A DNA stretch of 64,000 nt, taken from assembly GCA_019636495.1 (NCBI GenBank), contig JAHBXL010000002.1, forward strand, positions 1 through 64,000, read 5' to 3'. Positions 25,305 to 34,891 of this stretch are shown in pieces. How positions within the stretch are numbered: the first letter of the stretch is position 1; each line of letters starts with the position of its first letter. The stretch comes from Phycisphaeraceae bacterium. Its GTDB lineage: Bacteria; Planctomycetota; Phycisphaerae; Phycisphaerales; UBA1924. A model generated the notes under the pieces. That model worked only from the letters and a program-made list of their open reading frames with translations. It did no database searches and had not been told where the DNA came from. The position numbers and the translations under genes were made by a program.

Positions 25305-26585
25305 ATGCCAAAGGCCTCCACTCCAAAGCGGCAAGTTCCTGTCGATACTCGGGTTGACGAGGTCTCCGACCACTCGCCGCTCCTCGCAGGGCCAAAACTC
25401 GAAGCCGAAATCGTCGCCATCGGTGCGGCACTGACAAGAACGCTCGACGCCTTGCTCAACTCGGTCGCCCGAACAGGGTCGGGGCCCGTCGCGCTCGCCG
25501 CGGCACTCGGCCTGGACAAAGTCCTTGCCAGCCGCGTCCTCAAGGCCCTTCGCGCAGCCGATCCGATCGCCGCGCTGTTCTTCATGCCGGGGCCCGAGCC
25601 GCTCCGCGCACTCGTCCGCGCCGCCTCGCGCCGCGGCGCGGCCAGAACACTGACCGATGAAGCCATGCTCGCGGTCGACCGCTTCGAATGGCTGATCCAG
25701 CGGCAGGTCGGCGACCGCAGCCTGCTCGACTCGATCCTCAGCGCGTGGATCCCCGAGGCGCGACAGGAGTTCGAACTCCGCCGCAAGCAGGCGGCGTTCA
25801 AGGCGATGAGCCAACTCAAGGGCGCGCAGGCCGACACCATTTTCGCGACCTGCGTGCTGGCGCCCAGCCGCGACGGCGCGCTGCTCGACGTGATCTGGGT
25901 CCACGGCCTGACCGGCCTGCACCGCGTGCGGCCCGGCGTGAGCGTGAAGGTCGCCTCGCGCCGAATGTCCGCCGAGCCCAACGCACGCAGGCCGATGAAC
26001 CTCGACCTTTGCGAGATCGATGGATCCGCCGTGCCGCTCGTGGCTGAGTACTGCTCGCAGCCCGCCCCGCCCGTGCAGGTCCGCCGCGTGCAGGAGGCCC
26101 TCTTCTACACCCTCGGTGGCGACGGCTTCGGTGTTGCATCCTCGGTGGACATCTTCTTTGCCGAGGTCAACCTCGCCGAGATGAAGCGCAGCCCCCAGAA
26201 CGTCACGAGCGGCTGGTACTTCTTCGCCGAGACTTCCGTCCCCGCCAAGGCCCTGCAGTTTGACCTCCTCGTTCACGAGGACGTCTTTCCCGGTCAGGAC
26301 CCCTCGCTCCGACTGCACGACACCGTGCTCGAAGGCGTTGCCGATGTCTACGACGCCCGGCGCGACCTCGACAGGCTCGACATGCTCGAGTCCATCACCC
26401 CGCTCGGCCGCGGGCTTGCTCAGGTCCGCTCAGCCCGGGGCGCGGCGTACGGCCCGCTCATGCGGACGGTCTGCGAGCGCCTGGCCTACGACGCCGCGGC
26501 GTTCCGCGGCTACCGGTGCGGCATCGATTACCCGGTGTACGGCTCGCAGGTCTCGATGCTCTTTGCCGCCCGCACGGGCAACTGA
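25305..26585 (+). CDS. Conserved-looking protein of unknown function with HTH-like N-terminus
   Basis: A 426-residue soluble protein that I do not recognise. Residues about 35-85 look helix-turn-helix-like (LNSVARTGSGPVALAAALGLDKVLASRVLKAL), which would suit a DNA-binding regulator. The remaining 340 residues are mixed alpha/beta without membrane segments or evident catalytic motifs, but are rich in conserved-looking Trp and Gly. ATG 25305 is chosen; the longer frame from 25218 would overlap the TATGCT promoter element. The stop is immediately followed by the convergent lipoprotein gene. Confidence 0.65.
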   Translation: MPKASTPKRQVPVDTRVDEVSDHSPLLAGPKLEAEIVAIGAALTRTLDALLNSVARTGSGPVALAAALGLDKVLASRVLKALRAADPIAALFFMPGPEPLRALVRAASRRGAARTLTDEAMLAVDRFEWLIQRQVGDRSLLDSILSAWIPEARQEFELRRKQAAFKAMSQLKGAQADTIFATCVLAPSRDGALLDVIWVHGLTGLHRVRPGVSVKVASRRMSAEPNARRPMNLDLCEIDGSAVPLVAEYCSQPAPPVQVRRVQEALFYTLGGDGFGVASSVDIFFAEVNLAEMKRSPQNVTSGWYFFAETSVPAKALQFDLLVHEDVFPGQDPSLRLHDTVLEGVADVYDARRDLDRLDMLESITPLGRGLAQVRSARGAAYGPLMRTVCERLAYDAAAFRGYRCGIDYPVYGSQVSMLFAARTGN

Positions 26586-27155
26586 TCACTCATCCTGCTC
26601 GGCCTTGCGCACCCGCCGCGGATCGTCGATGTACGCGCCCATGTCGCGCAACTCGTCATACGTCTCCATCAGCAGCAGGCTCGACAGGCCCGTGTCGCCC
26701 AGCAGGCCCACATCGGCCTGGATGAACGTGACGGTCGCCGTGCGCCGTTCGATCACAACCACCACCGATGTGCCCCGCTCATCACGCAGCGAGACTCTCG
26801 CTCGCCCGTTGAGCGCCGACTCACCGGCACGCCCGCTGTCCGCATAGTCGCCGGGCGCCGAGCCCGGCTCGCGCCCGTTGTCCCGGCGCCCTCGCACAGC
26901 GTGCACTTCCTCGTCCTCCATCTCCAGCGATAACCGCTTCGCCGCGGCACGCAGCGCGGTCAACGCGTCATCGAACTCAACGAGTTCGAAACTCCGGAGT
27001 TTGCCGCGCGAAAAGAACGTCACGCCCGATTGCGCCGCGCTTGCACCCGCCGAAATCGCCGCGGGCTCAAGGCCCGTGCACCCGCTCCCCCCCAGCGCAC
27101 AGGACAGCCACGACCCTGCAAGCAACACGAGTGCGCCGCGGTTGATCCTGTACAT
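26586..27155 (-). CDS. Predicted lipoprotein
   Basis: A 189-residue protein with a short signal sequence and a lipobox-like LGGSGC, so the mature protein probably begins at a lipidated Cys about residue 26. The rest is charged, with an EFDDALTALRAAAKRL helix and a beta-rich segment RARVSLRDERGTSVVVVIERRTATVTFI. The function is unknown. The ATG has AGGAGCGGGAT directly upstream. It starts 26 nt after the topoisomerase VI A gene on the same strand and may be cotranscribed with it. Confidence 0.8.
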   Translation of the reverse strand: MYRINRGALVLLAGSWLSCALGGSGCTGLEPAAISAGASAAQSGVTFFSRGKLRSFELVEFDDALTALRAAAKRLSLEMEDEEVHAVRGRRDNGREPGSAPGDYADSGRAGESALNGRARVSLRDERGTSVVVVIERRTATVTFIQADVGLLGDTGLSSLLLMETYDELRDMGAYIDDPRRVRKAEQDE

Positions 27156-27181
27156 ATCCCGCTCCTGCACGCCCGCCCCGC

Positions 27182-28324
27182 TCAATCCAGCCAGTCCTTG
27201 GCCTTCAGCCGCTGCGGCACATACGTCTCCGTCACGTACGAAATGTCCTTGGTGATCAGCGACTCGACTTCCATCTTGAAGCCGTTCTTCAGAAGGTGCG
27301 CGATCTCCTTCTGCCAGCCCTTGTGCCCGTCGAACCACGGATACGCAGCGATCTCCCTGGCCCGCTTCACGTCGTTGTCCGACAGATCGATCTTCACCGC
27401 CTCCGGCAGGCTGCACGCCTCGTAGTCCTTGGCGCGGATGCCCAAAAACTTCGCCTCCGGAATCGCAAGACGCGTGCTCTCAAACGCGAGGCTGATCGAA
27501 CCCTGCTTAATCACGCTGTAGATGTAATGCCCCCACGGATCGCAATCCAGCACGCAGATGATCGGAAGTTTCAGTTCCTGGTTGAACCGCTGCAGCAACC
27601 GGCGCACGCCCCGCGGCGGCTGTCCCGCCCCGTGCGTAAGGATGCAGTTGTTGTTCTCCCAGAACCGGTCCTCGTTGAATCGCTGCCACACCGTGCCCTT
27701 CTCGACGTGCAGCACGAACTTCGCCTCGCACTTGCCGAACTGGATCACGTCCGGCTCGACGATGCTGGGGATCTGATACCCCCCCGTCCCCATCCGCCGG
27801 CAGTTGATCTCGTCCCCCTTGTCCACGATCGTCAGGTTTCCCACCATCGCGCCGCGCGGCTCCGCGAAGATGTGCAACTCCTCGCGCAGAGCCTCCAGCG
27901 TCACCTCGAGATCTTCGAGGATCGGGTCGCTCTCATCCTGCGTGTCAAACGTGTTCTCCTTCGTCCCCGCCACCGTGTGCTTGGCCTTGTAGAACACGCC
28001 GCGAAGGCTGCTGGTCTTGTCCGCCTCGATCAAGTCCTTGATCGTGCTCGCGTGCAGCATCGTCTGCATGAACTGCTTGGCCTGGTTCAGGTTGAACAAC
28101 TCGCGCTCGCTCGCTGCGCTGCCCATCTCCAGGATCCCGCGCTTCTTGTTCCAGATCGTGTTGCTGCGCGTCCGGCTCGGGATCTCGACCCTCGGCTCGC
28201 GCCCGGCAAATGCCGACTTGCTCACACGGTCCGCCAGTTCGACGATCTTCGAGAGCGTCAGTTTGTCCCGCTGCGTCGCCGCGGCGGACCGTGCACGCCC
28301 ACTCCCTGCTGACTTCTTCGCCAT
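27182..28324 (-). CDS. top6A: DNA topoisomerase VI subunit A (Spo11-like)
   Basis: Topo VI is a type IIB topoisomerase in which the A subunit makes the double-strand cut. The 380-residue protein has a winged-helix catalytic region with Tyr112 in SLRGVFYKAK, aligning with the active-site Tyr of RDIFY in Spo11. Its TOPRIM domain has Glu208 (HVEKGTV) and Asp260/Asp262 (CVLDCDPWG). The length is normal. ATG 28324 has GGAGTG 5 nt upstream. The usual partner, the GHKL ATPase subunit B, is not next to it or anywhere in the window. Confidence 0.93.
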   Translation of the reverse strand: MAKKSAGSGRARSAAATQRDKLTLSKIVELADRVSKSAFAGREPRVEIPSRTRSNTIWNKKRGILEMGSAASERELFNLNQAKQFMQTMLHASTIKDLIEADKTSSLRGVFYKAKHTVAGTKENTFDTQDESDPILEDLEVTLEALREELHIFAEPRGAMVGNLTIVDKGDEINCRRMGTGGYQIPSIVEPDVIQFGKCEAKFVLHVEKGTVWQRFNEDRFWENNNCILTHGAGQPPRGVRRLLQRFNQELKLPIICVLDCDPWGHYIYSVIKQGSISLAFESTRLAIPEAKFLGIRAKDYEACSLPEAVKIDLSDNDVKRAREIAAYPWFDGHKGWQKEIAHLLKNGFKMEVESLITKDISYVTETYVPQRLKAKDWLD

Positions 28325-28418
28325 CGCGGCACTCCATTGCCTGTTGAACATCACCCATCAACCCGTTCGCCAATCATGGTACCCGCCGCGTGCCGCCGAT
28401 GCACACCGTCTTGCGCCG

Positions 28419-28424
28419 TACACT
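28419..28424 (+). promoter_or_regulatory. Predicted -10 box (TACACT), leaderless
   Basis: TACACT ends 8 nt before the ATG at 28433. No convincing -35 box is visible 16-18 nt upstream. The surrounding sequence GTACACTCCGCC is nearly identical to that upstream of 4579. Confidence 0.5.
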
Positions 28425-28432
28425 CCGCCCGT

Positions 28433-28993
28433 ATGACCGCGCCCGCGCCCGTCCGCCTCCGATCCGCCACGCTCGACGACGCCAAGGCGTGCCTTGCAAT
28501 CTACGCCCCCTACGTCCGCGACACCGTCATCTCCTTCGAGTATGAGCCGCCCACGGTGGAGGAGATGCGTGCCCGCATCAGCGCTGTCCTTCCGCACAAG
28601 CCATGGCTCATCGCCGAGACCGACAGCGGTATTGCCGGCTATGCCTACGCCAACACCTTCCGCGCACGCGTGGCCTACCAATGGACCGCGGAAGTCGCGC
28701 TCTACGTCGACTCTTCTCACCACGCCCGCGGCATAGGTCGCCGACTCTACACCGCGCTCATCGATCGTCTGCGCACGCAGGGCTACCGCACCATCGTCGC
28801 CGGCATCAGCCTGCCCAACCCGCAGAGCGTCGGCTTCCACGAAGCCCTCGGATTTCGCAAGACCGCGCACTTCCCCGCTGTGGGATACAAGTTCGGCGCA
28901 TGGCACGACACCGGCTTCTGGGTCATGGACCTCGGACCGGGCTCGGCGCCCGCACCGCCACGTTCTGCCGCGGACTTTGAACCGAGATCATGA
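28433..28993 (+). CDS. GNAT N-acetyltransferase, phosphinothricin acetyltransferase-like
   Basis: A 186-residue GNAT protein of the Pat/Bar/YncA branch: VRLRSATLDDAKACLAIYAPYV at the start, AEVALYVDSSHHARGIGRRLY as the acetyl-CoA loop (Q/RxxGxG/A) and NPQSVGFHEALGF near the end. This subgroup acetylates small amines such as phosphinothricin or methionine derivatives; the natural substrate is unknown. ATG 28433 follows TACACT by 8 nt with no Shine-Dalgarno. It is divergent from the topoisomerase VI A gene. Confidence 0.88.
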   Translation: MTAPAPVRLRSATLDDAKACLAIYAPYVRDTVISFEYEPPTVEEMRARISAVLPHKPWLIAETDSGIAGYAYANTFRARVAYQWTAEVALYVDSSHHARGIGRRLYTALIDRLRTQGYRTIVAGISLPNPQSVGFHEALGFRKTAHFPAVGYKFGAWHDTGFWVMDLGPGSAPAPPRSAADFEPRS

Positions 28994-29029
28994 CGGCGGT
29001 CCGAGCCGAAAGGCATGCAGAGCACGTGC

Positions 29030-30760
29030 CTAGGCGCCCGAGGGTGTCGAAACCCCGAGGGCTTTTTTCACCTCGTCGAGCAGACGATCGATCTGGAACG
29101 GCTTGAAGAGCACGCACTGCAAGCCGTCCTGCGAAGCGCGGACGATCGAGTGGTGCGGGTCGTAGCCGAAGCCCGTCATCAAGATCACCGGGATACCGGG
29201 ATAGGCCTTGCGCGCAGCGCTGAACACCTCGTACCCGTTGTGGTCGGGCATCTTGATGTCGCTGATCACCATGTCGAACCTGCCCGCCTCTCCCGCCGCC
29301 TGCGACGAGATCAACTCCGCGATGGCCTCGCCGCCATCCTTGCACACCACAACGCGGCAGCCCTTGCCGCGAAGAACGTCCCGGATGATCTGGCGGATCT
29401 TCCCCTCGTCATCGGCAACGAGCACGTGCTTGCCGACCAGCGCAGGGTCGATTCGGATGCCGCTGAGCGCTTTCTCGGCGCCGAGAATCGTCTGCGGCCC
29501 GCTGGCCGCCTCGCGGACCTTTCGCCGGATGGACTGTACATCGGCGACGATCCGCTGCACGTGCTCGCGGAGTTCGGGGGACGCATCGGCAAGTTTGGCG
29601 AACCAATCGGCCTCGCGCATGATGTCGTCGAGCGGCTCGTCGAGTTCGCCCTCGACCGTCCCGGTGACCGATTCGCCCGCCGCGCAGCGCTCGACCACCA
29701 GCAGGTCGAGGATGTGCAGCGCCAGCGCGACGTGATTGGCGAAGATCTCGGCAAACTGCCGGTCCTCTTCGGTGAACGCCGCGAGTTGCTCGCTCTCGAT
29801 GTTGAACGCGCCGATCACCTTGTCGTGCAGTCGCAGGGGCACGGTGAGGCTGGACCGCGCGCCGCTCGCGCCGGCCACATAGCGCCGGTCCTTCTCGACA
29901 TCCGGGCACATGTAACTGCGCCCGGTCGCGGCGACATACCCCATGATCCCGTTGCCCTCGCGCTGCGCGAACAGGTCGGCCTCGGCCGCCTCGGCCGGCA
30001 GGCCCGACGTGATGACCAGTTCGAGTTTGCCGGTCCGCTCGTCGATCAGCCGAATCATCAGATGGTCGAACCGGAGCAGTTCGTGCGAGAACTTCACGAT
30101 CTTCTGCTCGAGCAGTTTGAGGCGGTCGGCCACGTGCAGTTTGCGCACCGCCTCGGCGTCGAGCCGGACCAGTTCCGCGCCCGCACGGTCGATCGCATCG
30201 AGTTTCTGCTGATAGCGGCGCGAGTCGGTCACTTCCCACACCAGCGCGGCGACACGTTCGAGCCGGCCCGTGTCGCGTGCGCGAATCGGCGAAACCACCA
30301 CTTCGTAGAACCGCGACTCGTCGGGCGAGGCCACCTCGAACTTGTTGGTGCGCCCGCCGGAAAACCCCGCGGCCTCCTGCGCCATCATCTGGTCCTCGAA
30401 CTGCTGGGCCGCGCGCCGACACACCGCCGAAATCCGCGCCCGGGTCTGGTCATCGAACGCGCGGAAGCGGTCGTTGGCCCACAGCACCGTGCCATCGACT
30501 CCCGACACACACACGCCCTCGGACAGCGCGGTGAGCACCGAAACCGAATCGAGTTCGGGAGAAGGGCCGGAGATCCGGCTCACCTGGCCGAGCAACGACG
30601 CATCGCACATCACCGCCTCGACCGAGGCCGCTTCCGGCGTCGGCTCGGCATCCGGCCCGACGATGACGACCTCGTACCTCGGCCGCAACAGGCGCGCAAT
30701 CTCCTCGGCCGGGCACGCCGGTCCGTTTACCAGCAGTAGTTTCGGGCGAGGGGCTGACAT
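29030..30760 (-). CDS. PAS-GAF-response receiver signalling protein
   Basis: A 576-residue soluble protein with no kinase domain. The N-terminus (LLLVNGPACPAEEIARLL) looks like a degenerate receiver. A PAS-like sensor follows (VSVLTALSEGVCVSGVDGTVLWAN), then a GAF domain (about 215-365, NGIMGYVAATGRSYMCPDVEKD), a coiled linker and a C-terminal receiver (about 450-565). That receiver has the phospho-acceptor Asp in MVISDIKMPD, LMTGFG and FKPFQ. It probably receives phosphate from an unlinked histidine kinase and integrates a small-molecule signal. ATG 30760 has CGGAGT directly upstream. Confidence 0.85.
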   Translation of the reverse strand: MSAPRPKLLLVNGPACPAEEIARLLRPRYEVVIVGPDAEPTPEAASVEAVMCDASLLGQVSRISGPSPELDSVSVLTALSEGVCVSGVDGTVLWANDRFRAFDDQTRARISAVCRRAAQQFEDQMMAQEAAGFSGGRTNKFEVASPDESRFYEVVVSPIRARDTGRLERVAALVWEVTDSRRYQQKLDAIDRAGAELVRLDAEAVRKLHVADRLKLLEQKIVKFSHELLRFDHLMIRLIDERTGKLELVITSGLPAEAAEADLFAQREGNGIMGYVAATGRSYMCPDVEKDRRYVAGASGARSSLTVPLRLHDKVIGAFNIESEQLAAFTEEDRQFAEIFANHVALALHILDLLVVERCAAGESVTGTVEGELDEPLDDIMREADWFAKLADASPELREHVQRIVADVQSIRRKVREAASGPQTILGAEKALSGIRIDPALVGKHVLVADDEGKIRQIIRDVLRGKGCRVVVCKDGGEAIAELISSQAAGEAGRFDMVISDIKMPDHNGYEVFSAARKAYPGIPVILMTGFGYDPHHSIVRASQDGLQCVLFKPFQIDRLLDEVKKALGVSTPSGA

Positions 30761-30925
30761 ACTCCGAACCGCCTTTATCTCATTCTATGGGCAAATGCCC
30801 CGATTGGTGCTGCAATCTCCATCGGCGGGAGCAATTGCTTAGCCTAAACTAACCACGCGGAAGGAAACGGCAAGGGTCCGTTTCGGGCTTTCTGGGTCGA
30901 TTGGGCGTTCGCACGGCCGCGAAGC

Positions 30926-31984
30926 ATGATCCAGGTCAAAGGCGTCAGCAAGTTCTACGGGACCTTCCCGGCGGTTCAGGGCGTGACCTTCGAGGCGACG
31001 CCCGGCCAGGTGGTCGGTCTGCTCGGGCCCAATGGGGCCGGCAAGACCACGACCATTCGGATGATCACGGGGTTCCTCCCCCCCAGCGCGGGGCGGATCG
31101 CCGTCTGCGGACACGACACCATCTCCGCCTCGGCGGAATCACGCCAGAAGATCGGCTATCTCCCGGAGTCGGCCCCGCTGTATCCGGAAATGCGGGTGCG
31201 CGACTACCTGTCGCACCGAGCACGCCTCTACGGCATGCCGCGAGTCGATCGCAAGCCCGCGATCATCCGCGCGGCGGATCGGTGCCGACTGCTGGAGGTG
31301 ATGACCCGGCGGATCGGGCACCTGAGCAAGGGGTTCCGTCAGCGCGTCGGCCTCGCCAGCGCGATCCTGCACAACCCGCCGGTGCTGATCCTCGACGAAC
31401 CCTCGAACGGCCTGGACCCGGCGCAGATCCGCGAGACGCGCACGCTGATCAAGGACCTGTCGGCGCAGCGCACCGTGCTGGTGTCGAGCCACATTCTGCC
31501 GGAGGTCGAACGCACCTGCGACCGCGTGGTGATCATCGCGCGCGGGCAGATCCGCGCCGATGGCGCGCCGCCCGAACTGCTCGCACGCATGCTCCGGCAG
31601 GTTCCCGCGAGGCACATCGTCGAGATCTATGTCGAGACTCGCCCCGACCCGGAGGCAGGCGGACGGAGCGAACTGGACCGCATCGCGTCGAAGATCCGCG
31701 CCATCCCGGGCGTCGCCGCGCTGCTGCGCGAGCCCATCCACGGCGAGCCGCCTGATCCGACCGGGGCGCGGGTCGCCGAGTGGGTGAGGCTGGTGGTCAT
31801 GCCCGAGGTCACGCACCCGGACCTGCGCGAGCCGCTCTCGCGCACGCTCTCATCGGCCACGGTGCTGTTCCGCGAACTGCGCCGACAGGCGCCGACGCTC
31901 GAGCAGTTGTTCATGCGCGTGATCGACGCCGAAACGGTTCCGGTGGGCGCATCGAACGCGGCGCAGGAAGGGGGCGGTGAATGA
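30926..31984 (+). CDS. ABC transporter ATP-binding protein, GldA-like
   Basis: A 352-residue ATPase with Walker A GPNGAGKTTT, signature LSKGFRQRVGLA, Walker B VLILDEPSNGLDP and a switch His in SSHILPE. The C-terminal 120 residues are an accessory domain. With the permease and auxiliary protein that follow with 4-bp overlaps, it forms a three-gene set like the gliding-associated GldA-GldF-GldG transporter. In planctomycetes such sets are common and their cargo is not established. No Shine-Dalgarno is obvious at ATG 30926. Confidence 0.92.
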   Translation: MIQVKGVSKFYGTFPAVQGVTFEATPGQVVGLLGPNGAGKTTTIRMITGFLPPSAGRIAVCGHDTISASAESRQKIGYLPESAPLYPEMRVRDYLSHRARLYGMPRVDRKPAIIRAADRCRLLEVMTRRIGHLSKGFRQRVGLASAILHNPPVLILDEPSNGLDPAQIRETRTLIKDLSAQRTVLVSSHILPEVERTCDRVVIIARGQIRADGAPPELLARMLRQVPARHIVEIYVETRPDPEAGGRSELDRIASKIRAIPGVAALLREPIHGEPPDPTGARVAEWVRLVVMPEVTHPDLREPLSRTLSSATVLFRELRRQAPTLEQLFMRVIDAETVPVGASNAAQEGGGE

Positions 31985-32697
31985 GCCGTGTGCTGGCCAT
32001 CGCCACGCGAGAGTTCGCCTCGTTCTTCCGCATCCCGCTGGGGTGGGTTGTGGTCGCGCTCTTTCTGTCTCTCTCGGCCGTGTTCTTCGCGAAGGGCACG
32101 CTCGTGCCCGGCGAGCCCGCCGAAATGCGGACGTTCTTCGGCGTTTGGTGGTTCCTGCTGCTGTTCGTCACGCCCGCGGTGTCGATGCGTCTGCTCAGCG
32201 AGGAACTCCGCACCGGGACCATCGAGCCGCTGCTCACCGCGCCGGTCTCGGAGTGGACCATCGTCTTCGGCAAATACCTTGCCGCGGTCGGCTTCCTCGC
32301 CGCGATGCTCCTGCCCAGCGTCGTCTTTGTCGGTGTGCTGGAGTACCTGGCGCGGCCCGACTACGGCGCAATCGGCGCGGGATACCTCGGCCTGCTGCTG
32401 CTGGGCATGCTCTACCTCGCCGTCGGCACGCTCGCCTCGACGCTCACCAGCAGCCAGACGCTCGCCTTCCTCGGCACGCTCTTCGGCCTGCTTTTGCTCG
32501 ACCTTGCGCCGTCGCGGCTGGCCGCGCAAGCGCCCGAGCCATGGGCCGGCCTGCTCTTCAAACTCAGCCCCAGTTTCCGCGTGACGGACTTCGCGCGGGG
32601 GTTGATCGACACCTCCGCCGCGGCGTACTTCCTGCTCGCATCGTTCTGGTTCGTCGCGCTCGCGGCGGTGATTCTGCAGTCGCGGAGGTGGCGATGA
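31981..32697 (+). CDS. ABC transporter permease, GldF-like
   Basis: A 238-residue protein with six predicted membrane helices and the ABC-2 type start VLAIATREFASFFRIPLGWVVVALF. EELRTGTIEPLLTAPVSEWTIVFGKYLAA is the conserved coupling region. Its ATG overlaps the stop of the ATPase gene and its stop overlaps the next ATG, so all three products are made together. It would form the membrane channel or mechanotransmission part of the complex. Confidence 0.92.
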   Translation: MSRVLAIATREFASFFRIPLGWVVVALFLSLSAVFFAKGTLVPGEPAEMRTFFGVWWFLLLFVTPAVSMRLLSEELRTGTIEPLLTAPVSEWTIVFGKYLAAVGFLAAMLLPSVVFVGVLEYLARPDYGAIGAGYLGLLLLGMLYLAVGTLASTLTSSQTLAFLGTLFGLLLLDLAPSRLAAQAPEPWAGLLFKLSPSFRVTDFARGLIDTSAAAYFLLASFWFVALAAVILQSRRWR

Positions 32698-34883
32698 GCA
32701 CCGGCGCGAAGAAACACCGAACGCACGGCGGGACCGCCGCGCCGAATGCGGGCGGCCCGCTGCTTCGCCGCGCCCGCTACGGCCTGCAGGCGCTTGCGCT
32801 CGTGCTGGCCGTCTCCGCAGTGGTCGGGTTCCTCGGCATCCTGACCGATCGGTACTCGGTCGTGCTCGATGCGACCTCGGGCCGAACGCACCGGCTGTCG
32901 GACCGGACCCGCGCGATGCTGCGCGGGCTTGATGCGCCGCACGAGATCCTGGTGGTCGCGAATCTCGACGGCGTCGACCCGCGCGCCGTGCAACGCACGC
33001 AGGACGTCCTTGATGGGCTCTCCCGCGAGAGCGACAACCTGCGCGTCAGCGTCATTCCCATCGGATCGCCCGACGGACTCCGAATGCTCGATGAGGCCTT
33101 CGAGCGGCTGGCTCGCACCTATCAGCCCGTCATCGAGCGCACCAACGCGGCCGTCGCCGCGGCCACCGTTGCGGCGATGGAGACCGCCGGCGCGCTGGAG
33201 CAACTGGGCGAGCAACTCAACGCGGTCGCCGCACGCGTGGATGACGACCACCCCAACGCCGCCGCGCTGAGGCGGTTCTTCAACGATGCGTCCTCGGTGT
33301 GCCGCATCGCGGCAGGCGATGCCGCGGCGGGCGTTCAGGCCGCCCAGGCCGGCGCGGCATCGACGATCGGCCGGACACCCGTTCCTGCGCTCGATATCGC
33401 GGTCTCGCACGCCCGGCGCACACTGGGGGCTCTGCACGGGCAGATCGGCCAACTCAGCGCGAGCCTCGACACGCTGGTGCGAGCCGGAGACGATCTGGCC
33501 CCCGCCACTGCCCGCGAGGAGACTCGTCCGCTTGCGCAGGCCACGGTGCGTCTGCGCGACCGCGCGGCCCGCGCGATCTCGGCGATGGACGACGTACCGC
33601 CGTTCCCGCTGGCCAATGCCGCGCGGGCGGTCGGCGAGACCAGCGCGGCCCTGGTGATCGGCCCGCCGCGGGACCAGACCGGCGGCCCACCGCGCCTGTC
33701 GGCCGTCGAGATCGACGCGATCTTCCCGCGGCGTATCCCCGGCGTTTCGGACCGCGTGCCCACGCCCGATGTCCGCGCCCGCGCCGAGGAACTCTTCACC
33801 GGCGCCATCGCCGCGGTGAACGCCGAGAATGCGCCGATCGTGATCCTCACCCACGGCGCCAGCGAGGCCGAGCGCCTGACGCCGGACTTCTCACCCATGT
33901 CGGGCGCGGTGTCGCGCCTCAGGCTGCGCGGCATGTCGGTGGTCGAGTGGGCCGCGGCCCTCGACCCCGAGCCGCCCTCGATCGCCGCGCTGGACCCATC
34001 GGGCATGCGGCCGGTCGTGTTCATCGTGATGCCGACCTCGGGCACGACGCCGGAGGGCGCAGCGCGGATGCTCAAACTCAGCACGGCGCTGCGCGCTCTG
34101 GTCGAGGCGGGCAGGCCCGTGCTGGTCTCGGTCACGCCCTCGACGCTGCCCAGCATCGGCCAGCGCGACCCGCAGGTCGAGATGCTCGAGCAACTCGGAA
34201 TGAAGGTTGATACGGCTCGCCCGCTGCTCCGCCAGACACAGACGCCCGCGGGCCCGGTCGTCACGGCGGACCTTCTATTCACGACGACCGGAGCCGACCA
34301 TCCGATCTCCGGCGCCATCGAGTCGCTCCGCACGCACCTGCCCTGGTGCCTGCCCATCCGTGTCGAGCCGGGCGTGCGGCGCGTTGCCCCCGTGATCATC
34401 GCCGCCGACGACAACCGCATCTGGGCCGAGAGCGAGTGGCTCAGATTCCGTCAGACTCCCGCCGCGCAGCGGCCCCTGCTGGTGAACCCCCCGCAGGAAG
34501 ACTCGGCCCGCGACGACGGCGATGGTCCGTGGATCGTCGCCGCGGCATTGGAGCGCACGCTTCCCGATCAGCGCAGCCAGCGCGTGGTCGTCGTGGGCTC
34601 GACCGGCTGGTTCCTCGACGAACTGGCTCAGCAGCGCGTTCAGTCGGGCGGCGCGGGGCAGAACATCCCCGTGTGCCCGGGCAATCTCGAACTGCTGGAG
34701 GCGTCTGTCTACTGGCTGGCAGGGCAGAACGACATGATCTCGCAAAGCCCGGAGGCCCAGGCCCTCGCGGTGATCCCATCGATCGATCCGGACCGCCTGA
34801 GCGCGATCCGCTGGGGACTGATCGCCGGCTTGCCGCTGTTGGTCTTGTTGATCGGCGGGCTGTGGCGGCTGCTCCGCGGTTGA
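32694..34883 (+). CDS. GldG-like auxiliary protein of the ABC complex
   Basis: A 729-residue protein with one N-terminal membrane helix (about 33-50), a long extracytoplasmic region and a C-terminal helix (LIAGLPLLVLLIGGLWRLLRG). The GldG/ABC_transp_aux start (YSVVLDATSGRTHRLSDRTRAMLRGL, a degenerate N..L...T...L pattern) is visible. An Ala-rich helical insert at about 130-310 is much larger than in GldG and may form a coiled coil. ATG 32694 overlaps the permease stop. Confidence 0.85.
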   Translation: MSTGAKKHRTHGGTAAPNAGGPLLRRARYGLQALALVLAVSAVVGFLGILTDRYSVVLDATSGRTHRLSDRTRAMLRGLDAPHEILVVANLDGVDPRAVQRTQDVLDGLSRESDNLRVSVIPIGSPDGLRMLDEAFERLARTYQPVIERTNAAVAAATVAAMETAGALEQLGEQLNAVAARVDDDHPNAAALRRFFNDASSVCRIAAGDAAAGVQAAQAGAASTIGRTPVPALDIAVSHARRTLGALHGQIGQLSASLDTLVRAGDDLAPATAREETRPLAQATVRLRDRAARAISAMDDVPPFPLANAARAVGETSAALVIGPPRDQTGGPPRLSAVEIDAIFPRRIPGVSDRVPTPDVRARAEELFTGAIAAVNAENAPIVILTHGASEAERLTPDFSPMSGAVSRLRLRGMSVVEWAAALDPEPPSIAALDPSGMRPVVFIVMPTSGTTPEGAARMLKLSTALRALVEAGRPVLVSVTPSTLPSIGQRDPQVEMLEQLGMKVDTARPLLRQTQTPAGPVVTADLLFTTTGADHPISGAIESLRTHLPWCLPIRVEPGVRRVAPVIIAADDNRIWAESEWLRFRQTPAAQRPLLVNPPQEDSARDDGDGPWIVAAALERTLPDQRSQRVVVVGSTGWFLDELAQQRVQSGGAGQNIPVCPGNLELLEASVYWLAGQNDMISQSPEAQALAVIPSIDPDRLSAIRWGLIAGLPLLVLLIGGLWRLLRG

Positions 34884-34891
34884 GGCCGATT

